Notes: generated from the letters alone by a model not told the origin. A stretch of 64,000 bases of DNA from Bemisia tabaci (GCF_918797505.1 NC_092802.1:18931883-18995882), one strand, 5' to 3'. Shown: positions 42,270 to 52,388, numbered from the stretch's first letter. Numbers and translations are program-made.

Positions 42270-42664
42270 ATGGAGATGTTATAATGTTACATGTGTCAGG
42301 AATTGGCGAATTGACTGTTGATTTTTACACGGAAAAAAAAATTGCTGATTCAACAATTCAATTGCTAAAAACAGTGAGTTCAATGTTTCAATGCAGATTT
42401 CACAACAAAAAAATGCTACTTTAACCACCCCCGTGGCTAAATTAGTTTACAATGTGGTTAAAGGAGCATTTTTTGGTTGTAAAATCTGCGTTGAAACATT
42501 GCACTCAATGTTTTTAGCAATTGAATTGTTGAATCAGCAATTTTTTTTCCAGGTAAGTAAAAGTTCGCGAGAAACCCGATGGTGCCACTGGTTTTCTCTG
42601 AAATCAACTCCCAAGCTCAAAAAAGCTCTCAAGTTGAGGCCTAAATGGAGGGGATAGCCCACGC
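42270..42664 (+). repeat. F-family fold-back, truncated and split
   Basis: Left arm begins ATGGAGATGTTATAATGTTA and resumes after the nested insertion with AAAAGTTCGCGAGAAACCCG, ending near GGGGATAGCCCACGCTACC. The right arm is absent. Confidence 0.7.
42328..42552. mobile_element. Nested fold-back MITE (family K)
   Basis: Arms GGAAAAAAAAATTGCTGATT with CAACAATTCAATTGC, and GCAATTGAATTGTTGAATCA with GCAATTTTTTTTCC. ACACGG and CCAGGT borders make it a possible CACTG-group relative. Confidence 0.7.
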
Positions 42665-42667
42665 TAC

Positions 42668-43193
42668 CGCGCGCTTGCGCTATAGGCGCTTTGCGGTTCA
42701 CACCGACTGCTGCTGACCGCACTGTGTTTGACGCAATGCGTTAAGTATTCATGCAGTCTTGTAGGCGCTATGCGTTTCACGCTGACCGCACTGTGTTTTG
42801 CGCAATGCGTGAAGTATTCATGCAGTCTTGTAGGCACTGATATGTGTTACATGCCGACCGCCGCGCCGAGGGTTTCTTCTTTTCATCTCAAGTCCTCGTC
42901 ATCATTGCTCTCTGCGCCGCGCCGTTCCAGGCCAAATTGCGTGTTTGGTTTCTCTCTTAACTCGACTAATTAAAGGTGATGTCTCTTGTATCACCGAAAG
43001 ACGACAAAATTAGAAATTACTATACTCTCAGCTCAGGAAATGAGAGATTCTGTCACCTTTTCTCGCCTGCAATTTTTTTTTCTGAATCCGATTTCTTTTA
43101 TACCTATATTTAAAAAAATTACAACATTTGCCGCCCCCTAAATTTATCGTCATGGTCCGCGGCCCATGAAGCCATCCCCTAGATCCAGCCCTG
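42668..43193 (-). mobile_element. hAT-like element, truncated inverted copy of 7631-8410
   Basis: Right border GATCCAGCCCTG is the complement of the CAGRGC-type end. The body matches 7640-8120 on the opposite strand: GGTGATGTCTCTTGTATCAC, AAATTAGAAATTACTATACT, and two O units (42708-42850). The other terminus is missing. Confidence 0.75.
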
Positions 43194-43541
43194 TGCATTT
43201 ATTGTGATTTTCGAGTCATTTCGTTAAGAAACGACTGAATCGATTTTCGCAAAGAGGGGCCAGCGCGATTACAGTGTTGTAAAAATGTTGCTCCTTCATA
43301 ATTATTTAAAAAATCTCCCAGAAAAGCAAATAGTTTTGACTACCCATAAATAAAATTCTTAAATTCAAAGGGAAATAGCTGTGTAAATTATAATACTTTA
43401 CATGTATTAAGTATTCTTAAAAGAAAAGGAGAAGTCGCACGATTTTGAAAACAAGCCCACCCTGGTTCCTGTTTGCTAAATGCGATCCAACTCATCCTGT
43501 TGCTCTAGCTGAAGTTTGTAACAGGCCTTTTTAATATAGTG
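43194..43541. other. Unassigned spacer
   Basis: Nothing recognised. Confidence 0.4.
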
Positions 43542-43986
43542 CACTGGAAAAAAAAGAATCTTAAATTTGCCGCTGAGAAGTACTTTTTCTTATATCAAGA
43601 ATCTTGCTGCTTAATATAAACTACTTTCTCGCTCAACCCAAGCATTGTTTCGCTTGTATCAAGAAAAATTCAGCTTAAATCAACACTGGAAAAAAAAACA
43701 CATTGGATCTAGGGTCCAGACTCTTAAAAACATTGACAAGAAGAAATACTCTTGATTCAATTGGATTTTTGCTTGAATCAAAACGAAATCAGCTTAAATT
43801 AAGAGGCTTGGTTCTTGGTTTAAGCTAGATTCTGATTGAATCGAGAGTACTTTTTCTTGTTGACGTTTTTAATAATCTGGACTCTAGATCCAATGTGTTT
43901 TTTTTTTTTTCCAGTGAAGAAAAAAAATTCTTGGCGGCAAATTAAAGAATCATCATGCTTCAGCCGAGCATAATATTTTTTCAGTG
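43542..43986. mobile_element. CACTG-group MITE (family L) split by family I, TSD TG
   Basis: Ends CACTGGAAAAAAAAGAATC and ATTTTTTCAGTG. TG lies on both sides (43540-43541, 43987-43988). The interior TTTGCCGCTGAGAAGTACTT / TTGGCGGCAAA is broken by the insert at 43684-43916. Confidence 0.82.
43684..43916. mobile_element. CACTG-group MITE (family I), nested, TSD AA
   Basis: Ends CACTGGAAAAAAAAACACAT and TTTTTTTTCCAGTG. AA flanks both sides (43682-43683, 43917-43918). GATCTAGGGTCCAGACTC is mirrored at the right. Confidence 0.83.
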
Positions 43987-45439
43987 TGATAACGAAACTT
44001 ACAACTAAAACTGTTCTTAATTTTTCTCAAAAATAATATCGTTACGAAACGATACTGGACAACTTCCGAATTATCATTCGAAATTTTGGTTTCGCACGCG
44101 ACTCACACTTCTCATGTTGAGACCGTCTCGCGGCCGTTTCCGGGGAAGTTTGGGGGTGGGGTTAAGGGTCGGGGGTTGGCTAATAACCCGCGTACAGGAG
44201 CTGCAACGCTTTTACAAGCTCTTAAATTGTGAGCCAAATGCCGGCAATTAGTCGTTAGTTGCCTCGTAAAATCCCGGAATAAGGCCACAGGCGCTCATTT
44301 TTCAACCCCACCCACGCTTCTTGAATCCTGTTAATCTGCGAGCACGATGGTGGAGGCGGGGGTTGATCCAGCCTTTCAACCCTACTTTAGCCGCCGAGGG
44401 ATGAGATGATAATGGAGGCTGTCTTTAGGAGCCGGATTTTTTTTTTAGTAAATTTGATTTTCTTATCTTAAAACTAGCTGTTTTGAACTTTGTCTTCACG
44501 ATTTCATCCTTTGTGCTTTTGTCTTCCCCAAGTTACAGCTACTTACTAGTTCTGTCACGAAAACATCTTGCATCTAACTTTTCACTAATTGCGCCGTAGT
44601 AAATAGGCAAAAAGTCAATTTGACCCCTACAAAATCCTCAATGACGCTTAAAAATCGGGCTTGATGCGCCACTTGGCTCCTAAAATTCAAAGGTGAGTTT
44701 CGAACACTGTATCGAGCTTGTATCGCAAAAGTGACCCAAGCTCGGCGCACACCGGGCTCGGAACTTGTCGCCCAGATCATGGCGCCAGCACTCCCATTTA
44801 CATCACGACTCAATGTTCTCTATGGTCAATCACAACGCTAATCATACGGGGTCACCCTAGGAGAGGAGCCGTGTAAAAGTCGATAATGAATACGGCCCTC
44901 GTACTATGTCGTTCTAAATAAATCAGAAGGTCCTATAAGTATCCACAAGGAAAGACCCAGCGCAGGGTAAAACACCCCCTCAGGGACCATGACTCGCATG
45001 AATCACCCCGAGCACCTCCTACTCTAGGTCAGAAACGCTTCCCACGTCACTACCGCGCTTCTGATATTTTTGTCCTCGGCTAAATATCAGCAAATATTTG
45101 CGGAACCGACCCACTAATTTTTTTCCCGGACCCCCTCTCTAATGCGTTCTTAAAAAGAACGCCGCGTGGCCGTTTCGACCACGTCGGGCCGGAGGGGAGG
45201 TGGGGGGAGGGGGGAGGGCTAACCGCCGTTCGAAAAAAGCATGGAGGATCGATTCATTGTTTTCAATGTGGGACAGCCAGGTTTCCTCTTGCGTGGGAGA
45301 CGATGCCGCCGTCCCCTTCCCAATCGCCCTGTCTTTCGTCCCTCGTTTCATCACTCTCTTTCTCGTCTATCTTCCTCTTCGCTTGTTCTCACTCCAGCCG
45401 TAGTGAGGGGACACTAAAAGTTTACTGTCAGTCTCGCCG
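43987..45439. other. Long unassigned stretch, partly GC-rich
   Basis: No repeat or gene recognised. G-rich 44140-44180 and GGGGAGG runs at 45190-45220. Frames at 44574-44813 and 45139-45403 lack motifs. Confidence 0.45.
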
Positions 45440-45670
45440 CACAGGGATCCAGTCAATTAGTGAGGTCGGACATGAAAGTTTTACTAAAACTGAAAATTTT
45501 AGTGTTTTTTCCGTCACACTTTACATTTCAAGGGGTGCTTTAGGAGAAAAATTTCACGAGAAAACCAATAGAACCACTTCTACAACTTCAAAGTTTTGTA
45601 TAAACGACGTTATAAGCATTTAAAGATTCCAAATTTTGTCCGATCTCTCGTGTTAAAGCGAGCCACTGTG
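45440..45670 (+). mobile_element. Transib-like MITE copy 5
   Basis: 231 bp. Left CACAGGGATCCAGTCAATTA (heptamer with one change), right AAGCGAGCCACTGTG. Flanks CGCCG (45435-45439) and CGCCA (45671-45675). Confidence 0.85.
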
Positions 45671-45675
45671 CGCCA

Positions 45676-45962
45676 CACAGTGCACTGAAAAAAATAATAT
45701 GCTGTTTTAGCGCCTAAGATGTCAAAAATGTGTCTGGCGATCCCAAGATACTGCTTTTACTGCCCTCGCAGTTAACTTTACATCCCGTGAATGCAAATTC
45801 AACTGCGTGGGCCATCAGGGCTGCATCTTAGGATCAGCAGACAAATTTTTGACATCCCAGGTGGTAAAACAGCATACCAGTTTTTTCAGTGTGGATAGAG
45901 TCGATTAGAGAGGTCGGACATGAAATTTTTGACGAAAACTACAAATTTTGATGTTTTTTCCG
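45676..45962 (+). mobile_element. Transib-like MITE copy 6, left part, split by family H
   Basis: Starts CACAGTG at 45676, exactly 5 bp after copy 5 ends, so the two share the CGCCA pentamer. After the insert it continues GGATAGAGTCGATTAGAGAG and is lost near 45962. Confidence 0.78.
45683..45891. mobile_element. CACTG-group MITE (family H), nested, TSD TG
   Basis: Ends CACTGAAAAAAATAATATGC and CCAGTTTTTTCAGTG. Inner CTAAGATGTCAAAAATGTGT and CAAATTTTTGACATCCCAG are inverted. TG flanks both ends (45681-45682, 45892-45893), splitting the host heptamer. Confidence 0.82.
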
Positions 45963-46729
45963 AGTTAGGAGAAAGTCATTAAGAATATTTTTTGGTGGGA
46001 AATTTTTCTTCGAATCATCGTTTTGTTATTCACTTGAATTATTCGCTCATTAACCGCCAACGGCTGATTTCGACGATTTTGCCGGCCGCGTAGTTGCCAG
46101 GAGGCAGAGCCCCCTAGTGATTTTATATTGCAGAGTAAGCTATGACTCCTGCCTACCTCAGCCCGAGAAACGGAAACACTGCCTGCCACGGTGCAATAAT
46201 GAATCAGTTGGGTTATCGATGTCTCATTCAGGGCGGACGATTCGAAAGCGATTTCTGGCGGCCCGGCTCAGAACGTGCGGCGATAAAACGCGTCGACGGG
46301 GGGCGGGGGGTGGGGGAGGGGTGAAGGAGGGGAGGAAAAGGGGGCTAAAACAGCCATAAACATTCGAATCACCAATAAAGCGACGGCGAATAGCCCGGAG
46401 TCTCCGGAGAAGAAATCAGACGCATTTACAACCGGGTAAACATCTTCTAATGGCGCTGGCTTGGACTTCTTTGGTCGGGAATCTTCCCCTCCCCCGGGGG
46501 AGGGGGGAGGGGGCACGGAGAGATCTTGCATATAATTATTTTAATGCTTCCTCCGTTCTAACAGTTGTTTGTTTATGGCTGCTTCGGCGGGACGCAGAGT
46601 GTTTAGCAACCTGGAAAACCGAGAATACCGGGTTATCACGGAGTTCATTCGCCACCAGGAAAAACCGGGAAAAACTTGATGCAATTCGCGGAAGAATTTG
46701 TTGAGATGGGCATTGTTTATGGCATTGCT
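45963..46729. other. Unassigned stretch with G-rich run
   Basis: G-rich 46295-46345 and 46490-46515 create spurious glycine- and proline-rich frames. No gene recognised. Confidence 0.45.
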
Positions 46730-46754
46730 CCCATTTTCTGGAACTAGTACCACA

Positions 46755-46976
46755 ATAGAAAGAAAAACACATTGGATCTAGAGTCCAGACACTAAAAAAC
46801 ATTAACAAGAAAAAATACTCTTGATTCAATCGGATTTTTGCTTGAATCAAAACGAAATCCCTAATATTAAGAGGCTAGTTCTTAATTTAAGCTAGATTCT
46901 GATGGAATCAAGAGTATTTTTCTTGTCGATGTTTTTAAGAGTCTGGACTCTAGATCCAAATTTTTTTTTTCCAGTG
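46755..46976. mobile_element. CACTG-group MITE (family I), left end damaged
   Basis: AAAAACACATTGGATCTAGA at the left, TCTAGATCCAAATTTTTTTT and CCAGTG at the right. It lies within T-family sequence (TTCTGGAACTAGTACCAC before, GAACTTTTGAG after). Confidence 0.75.
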
Positions 46977-47190
46977 AACTTTTGAGTTTATTCTGACTTT
47001 TTCCCGGAACTTTGGAAATTCCCGAATTGTTCCGGATCTTTTGCATTCTCTGGAACTTTCTTGGAACTTTTGAAAAAATCTAGAAAAAAATCCGGAACTC
47101 TGGAAGGTCGAGGAGTGGAAGAAATTGGAACAAAGAAGTTCCGAATCCCGGAACTTTTGGCGGACATGGAATGGGATCACTGGTTTATGG
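46977..47190 (-). repeat. T-family TTCCGGAA-rich repeat, inverted
   Basis: TTCCCGGAACTTTGGAAATT, GAATTGTTCCGGATCTTTTG and TTGGAACTTTTGAAAAAATC parallel 32540-32640. Confidence 0.6.
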
Positions 47191-47387
47191 GCATTTTCTA
47201 GAGGAGAAGCCGACATTTTGGAAACAAATGAGCAAAACGACTACGGAAGAGGAGATAAAGATGTTAATAAGAAGAGCACATGTGTATAATAGTAGATTTA
47301 CCGAAGTAACAGTCTTACAGTGCTGAACGTTGAGATAGCAATCGCAGTAATGAACTGCTATCTTTTGCTCTTTGCGAATACTGGGAA

Positions 47388-47603
47388 ATTAAACATTGGA
47401 TCTAGAGTCCAGACTCTGGAAAACATTGACAAGAAAAAATAATCTTGATTCAGTCGGATTTTTGCTTGAATCAAAACGAAATTCGCTTAAACTAAGAGGC
47501 TTGGTTCTTGATTTTAGCTAGATTCTGATTGAATCAAGAGTACTTTTTCTTGTCGATGTTTTTAAGAGTCTGGATTCTAGATCCAATGTGTTTTTTTCCA
47601 GTG
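47388..47603. mobile_element. CACTG-group MITE (family I), left end lost
   Basis: Starts within AAACATTGGATCTAGAGTCC and ends with GTGTTTTTTTCCAGTG. Interior as in the other I copies. Confidence 0.75.
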
Positions 47604-48009
47604 AAAGTTAAAACAAGTTTTTAAAAATTTAGCTCGGAAGCCGCACCTACATCTCAAAATGCCCAAAATGTCATCGAGTTTTGCCCACGAGATCAGGAAA
47701 AAAAAATCAGTAAGATATTCAGTTTAAAACGTCCGACAGTTTCCGGAAAAAGTAAACGTTGCCTGTGTAAATTTGGCGACGTTGAAATTAAGTTAGGTTA
47801 TTTCGCCTTGTAAACAGCGATATGTGTCATTCCTAACAGGCGGTACTCTCCAGCTATCACCGGCGGGAGAAGTCCCTGATCCCTGGGAAGCACCCCCTCA
47901 CAACAACGATAACCCATTACGTCCCTTCTTGGACGTAAGGCCATGACTCCTCTCGGCATGATCCCTTTTCTTCCGCGTAACTCCTCGCTTTCCAGGGCTC
48001 AAAAGGGAC
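47604..48009. other. Unassigned spacer
   Basis: Nothing recognised apart from an AAATTTGGCGACGTTGAAAT block resembling 2165 and 34450. Confidence 0.4.
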
Positions 48010-48175
48010 TTGAGACACGCTTTAACGTCAGAAGAGTGACGATTATTTTCGATATTGTCCCCTTTGAAGCTACGGTAAAGAATCGATTATCACGGTCATC
48101 GTTGTGAACACCCCAATAATCGATTATTTTCCACAGGTTTAAATGGGAGATCAATCAATTTATCGCGAAACACGG
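48010..48175. repeat. N-family palindromic MITE
   Basis: GAAGCTACGGTAAAGAATCG, GTCATCGTTGTGAACACCCC and ATAATCGATTATTTTCCACA follow the N order. Confidence 0.6.
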
Positions 48176-48289
48176 GCGCCAGACGACTCAATCGACAGCA
48201 GGGATAAGGGGTTCGTGAATAACTGCTAGATTCGCCTACGTGATATTTTTATAAACAGGGATGTTTTCCTCTTTAATTGGTTCCTGTCG

Positions 48290-48440
48290 GGACTCGGGAG
48301 CCCTCGTGCTTTGCGTTAAATTGATTGATCTGCCATTTGAGCCTGTGATAAAAGATCGATTTTCCGGGAACACCCTGATAATCGATTCTTTACCATAGCT
48401 TTAAATAGGAGAATATCGATAGTCGATGACGAACGCCTCT
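48290..48440. repeat. N-family palindromic MITE
   Basis: CGTGCTTTGCGTTAAATTGA, GAGCCTGTGATAAAAGATCG, GGGAACACCCTGATAATCGA and TTTACCATAGC; the centre is partly deleted. Confidence 0.6.
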
Positions 48441-48635
48441 TTGCTGAGGCACAGGCTCATCTTGCCGGCCTGGGTTTTGCATAGTAATAAGATGGGAACT
48501 TTCTCCAACGAAGACCGAGCCCAACCCTTTTTATTCGCCTGATCCCTGCGGGTGCGGAGGTTAACCCGGCTGCGCTGCAAGATTGAACCGAGTAATTTGG
48601 ATATTTATGGGAAGTTTGTGCAAAATTCTTCCCCC

Positions 48636-48690
48636 CGTCCCCCCCCCCCCCCCCCCCCCAATCCCCCCCCCCCCCCCCCCCCCCCCCCCT
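48636..48690 (+). repeat. Poly-C tract
   Basis: About 50 C interrupted by AAT at 48660-48662 and few other bases. Proline- and glycine-run frames over it are artefacts. The length is probably not reliable in an assembly. Confidence 0.85.
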
Positions 48691-49039
48691 TCGTCGCTGC
48701 GACCGTGTTCCTCCTGGTACTGAGGGAGCATCCCCCGAACGCGAGTTTTGATTAGCTGCCTGTTCTGCAATTTGCCTGTTGCAAACTTCAGGTAGAGCAG
48801 AGAGAGGAGTTGTGAGTTTAATCGAAAATGGCTCGAAAATCACGATGAGCGCATCGGGAAAGTCTGAAATACGCTCCTAACTTCACAATATGCGTAAGAA
48901 ATATGTGTTTCTTAAGCTTCTTGCTTCAAAAATGATACAAAGGCACAGGTGAGCATCTCGCAAAAGGAGTCATTCCATAAAACCCTTGCGCACTGGCTGC
49001 TACGCAATATTCAACATGGCCGACGCCAACCCGCCAAAC
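48691..49039. other. Unassigned spacer
   Basis: Nothing recognised. Confidence 0.4.
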
Positions 49040-49657
49040 GGTTTTGGACATTTCGTCAACGATTTTTTGTCCGAGCACTTGTTTTTTTCGCTAGGATTTA
49101 AGTCCACGCGTTTTTTCGGCAGGGGAGTTTTGGTCCACTTACCAATTATTGGGACCCAAAGTTAATTTGTCTACATGTAAATACAAGCAACATTTGCTCA
49201 CAGCGCTTTTGGATGAAATGTATAATGTCTCGGAAGAATGAGGGTTTGCTCGTTTTTTGTTTGTTTGGTTGGCCAAACGGAAACTAATATATAATTGAGA
49301 ATTTTGGCGTCAATTCCATGAGGAAAAATTCACTAAAACTCTCTACACCTCTTTGGTGCAACAGGACTTAATTAACTTTCGAGAAAATCCCATCTTCTTA
49401 TACCTTAACCGGATGAACCTTTTGATGATTTTCTTCAGCTGAAGGCTCTTAGATTTTTCCTGTGTACGATAATGGCGCCGGCGTTGCGCGGCGCTTCAAA
49501 CTACTATTTCGCCATGAAGGTGTTGCACAGTATCATACAAGATTGAAGGCACCCCAACGTATCATGATTGATGGCATCTTTCAAAAGCACGAAGTTCCCT
49601 CGCAAATTAAATCGAGTGACGATGAAAAAAAGAGAGCTGTCGTCGAAAAACTTGCTA

Positions 49658-50005
49658 AGTCCTAGTATCTGGACCCAGCAACGTTTAGCATGATTTTTGA
49701 ACGTAATTAGAGGAAAAAGTGGCTTGATTCAAGCAGAAATATGCTCAAATTTGCCGCCGAGAAGATTTCCTTATAAATCAATAAAGAAAAGAATGCTTGT
49801 TTAGAGAATAAAGGATGCTTAAATAAAAAGAAAAGTTACTTAGATCAAGTAGAAACCCGCTATCATTCAGCTATTTTATTCTTGATTCAAAATAAAATCT
49901 TCTTGACGGCATACTCTAGAATGTTTCTGCCTAAATCGAGTCACATTTTTCTCTAATGAAATTCAAAAATTATGCTAAACTTTATAAAATACGGATGCTA
50001 GGACT
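49658..50005. repeat. Fold-back insertion inside M copy 3
   Basis: Arms AGTCCTAGTATCTGG, AACGTTTAGCATGATTTTTG, AAAAAGTGGCTTGATTCAAG and their complements CTCGATTTAGGCAG-type, CAAAAATTATGCTAAACTTT, GATGCTAGGACT. The interior resembles the CACTG-group family L (TTTGCCGCCGAGAAGA). Confidence 0.65.
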
Positions 50006-50221
50006 AAGTGAGTTTTTTTAGATTACCACTCTCTTTTTGTAACGTAGTATCTTGATTTATTTTGCAAGGAAAGCTCTGTACCCTTAAAGGAAGCTTGTCA
50101 TTCTTGATACGTTGGAGCGCTCTCAATCTCGTATGATACTGTGCAACACCTATGTCGCGAAATAGTTGCTTGAAACGCCGTAGCACTCGGGGGCGCGGCG
50201 GGCGACCAGCGTGACACGCGC

Positions 50222-50300
50222 ATAGGCGCCTACAAACCTAACAGGGATACTTCACGCATTGCGCAACGCGTGAAGTATCCCGTTAGGTTTGTAGGCGCCA
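50222..50300. repeat. Conserved hairpin inside M element
   Basis: GGCGCCTACAAACCTAACAG and GGATACTTCACGCATTGCGC are followed by the complements GCGTGAAGTATCC and GTTAGGTTTGTAGGCGCC. Near-perfect stem. Confidence 0.85.
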
Positions 50301-50491
50301 GTGCGCATTTTGCTCTGTGTTAGGCTCTAATATTTAAACTCGCGGAGTCAGCGTTTTTCAACTCATGATTTTGAAATGTTTGCACGCTCTGCAGGATTAT
50401 TCTCATTTAAATTGATGAAGAAAAAAAAAATTATTAAAGGAAAATATAACGTGTGTTTTGAAAATATCGAGGTGGTTCCGTGTCTAATTTA

Positions 50492-50767
50492 ATGATTTCC
50501 AAAGCAATATTTTTTTTATATTTTGTGCTTTTACTGTGCTGCAGCGTGGTGTATTCGCAATCAAACGCTCAAAATTGGACGTGTTTGACTGTAAAAGATC
50601 GATGTAAAAGTGGGTTAAAACCAAAGATTGCGTCCTCCTTGGTTTTCTCTCTCTCTTCCTCATTTTTGTACAGACCCTTTCAACACAAGTACGGCTCATT
50701 GAGATTAATATCGATGACATCGCTTGGAAAAGGTTTTACAAATATTTGCCACGTTTTAAAAATATAA
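50492..50767 (+). CDS. Signal-peptide-like ORF inside M element (captured exon?), function unknown
   Basis: From the ATG at 50492 the frame gives MISKAIFFLYFVLLL, then CCSVVYSQSNAQNWTCL and VKDRCKSG. A short hydrophobic stretch followed by small residues and Gln is what a secretion signal looks like. In M copy 2 the same frame (about 31268-31335) reads VLLLCCSAVFAQPNAQNWTYL and LKDRCP before a stop, with mostly amino-acid-changing differences and a stop upstream. I do not recognise the protein. Past residue 40 nothing is conserved. It may be a first exon captured by the element, or chance. There is no evidence of expression, and it is probably not a functional gene. Confidence 0.2.
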   Translation: MISKAIFFLYFVLLLCCSVVYSQSNAQNWTCLTVKDRCKSGLKPKIASSLVFSLSSSFLYRPFQHKYGSLRLISMTSLGKGFTNICHVLKI

Positions 50768-51145
50768 TGTTTTTAAAATGAAGTAATATTATCATTTAAA
50801 AAAAGGAATAAATATACGGTATATTTTAAATCGACAATTTCATAGATAGAAATAAAACCAAATATTCACCAATGAAAATTTGAAACATGAATCAAAAGAA
50901 GAAAGTAATATTTCATTTAAAAAATGAGTTACCATAACAACACCTTCTTCTCTCTCAATTTTCTAATTCGATATTGTCAATAGAATTTTACATCCGGACT
51001 GAAATATATCCTTTGGACCAAGTCACTGTTTTTTATTTTACGCGTGGACGTAAATTACTGGACTAAACAGGTGCCCGGACAAAAAATCGTTGACGGAATG
51101 TCCTGAAACCCACCAAACCACACATGAAGGAACGGGGTTGTATCA

Positions 51146-51385
51146 ACTGCAGGCTGATTACTGAAATTGATACACAAAGCAATGCGATGGTTGAAATGGA
51201 TGACTCCTATAGACTAAGCGAGAGAATGCCGGATTCACTATAGGGTCCATCGTGGGTTACCGTTAGTTAGTCTATGACTCACCTCGTTTGTCTATCGCAA
51301 CCACTTAATTTCAGCAAGAGAATCCCTCCATATCCTTTTGTCTTCCTTGTCTATGGCTTTATCTATCAATTTCAATAATCGGCCC
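51146..51385. mobile_element. P-family fold-back MITE, complete
   Basis: Ends GCAGGCTGATTACTGAAATT and TTTCAATAATCGGCCCGC. Interior CCATCGTGGGTTACCGTTAG and TTAGTCTATGAC. 240 bp, 36 bp beyond the M element. Confidence 0.75.
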
Positions 51386-51535
51386 GCTGGCGTGTTTATA
51401 TTTACGTATTTCCTGCGTTGATTAAGACCATGGTGCTTCCTCACGAACTGCGCGTCGAGGAGTTAGCCATGTTGAATATTCTGTAGCATCCTAGTGCGCG
51501 AGGATCGGATGAAACGACTCCTCTTGCGAAACAGT

Positions 51536-51692
51536 TGCGTGGCGTGAATTGCGATTAATCGATTGTTATGCCATTTAAACCTATGGTAAAGAATCGATTA
51601 TTAAGGTGTTCGCTGCGAACACCCTGTTTATCGATCCTTTTCCAGAGGTTTAAATGGCATAACAATCGATATATCGCAAAGCACGATGCTCA
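51536..51692. repeat. N-family palindromic MITE, best-preserved
   Basis: Perfect centre GGTGTTCGCTGCGAACACC, arms ATTGTTATGCCATTTAAACC / GGTTTAAATGGCATAACAAT. Confidence 0.8.
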
Positions 51693-52388
51693 CGTTCGCC
51701 ATGGGTATGAGCCTAAGTTCATTCCTTGCAACAGAAGTGATTTTTCTCAGTGCATCGAAAGATCCCGCATTTTATAGCAGCAACGCACGCCGCCTAAAAG
51801 TCACTCGAATCCGACTAAAAGAACTTCCTACCCTCGCGCGTATAAAAATCGTTCGCTCGATACAACATCCATCCCCTTGTCGCCAGATAGTGCCGATAAT
51901 CAACACTCTCCCCCTCCCATTCTGATCCTCGTGAGATGCTCACAACCTGGCAACCGCCCCACGCAAAAACCACTCACACACATCGAGTCTTCCTCTGGAT
52001 TTACGCCGTTCTCCTTATGCAACCCACAATACAAGATTTGAATCCCCGCCCGCGGAGAATGTGTCCCTTTCAGACCTGCGACCTCCCCCCTCCCCACTCC
52101 GCGGTCCCCTCTCGCGGCCCGCGGCGTTCTTGTCCCCGCCCGGTGCGCTTTTTAACCGAATCAGCCGGAATTCAAATCCGACTCCGTGATCTCTCGGCTT
52201 GACTTGATTCCATTATGCTGGATTCGGGTTCGAGGGAATCGCGAGCGGAGGTCCTCGCGTCCCTGATTTCCGGTGCTCGCCCCTTCGAAAAGTTTCGACG
52301 CAACCGCGGAAACTCGACCACGTCCGTCGCTTCGGAGAACTGCGACCTCCGGACTCAGAGGTTCGAAAACTCGCCGGCGATTTTAGAC
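51693..52388. other. GC-richer unassigned stretch
   Basis: Several short frames on both strands (51686-52439) lack motifs. A GATTTGAATCCCC at 52035 resembles a tRNA B box, but no A box or stem could be fitted. Confidence 0.4.

Larger units (their letters stand above)
49040..51110. mobile_element. M-family fold-back element, copy 3 (fullest), about 2.07 kb
   Basis: Left end GGTTTTGGACATTTCGTCAA with CGATTTTTTGTCCG, right end CGGACAAAAAATCG with TTGACGGAATGTCCTGAAACC. The flanking octamers CGCCAAAC (49032-49039) and CACCAAAC (51111-51118) agree at seven of eight positions. Inside are an inverted segment (49471-49650), a nested fold-back (49658-50005), the conserved hairpin (50222-50300) and an ORF with a signal-peptide-like start (50492-50767). 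No transposase is recognised, so this is probably non-autonomous. Confidence 0.78.

Noticed and set aside
46117..46850. Several 80-104 codon frames on both strands
   Set aside because: Overlapping in multiple frames around G-rich DNA; no recognisable protein.
48457..48843. Glycine- and proline-run frames
   Set aside because: Translation of the poly-C tract and its complement.
52035..52047. B-box-like GATTTGAATCCCC
   Set aside because: No A box at a suitable distance and no cloverleaf could be drawn.
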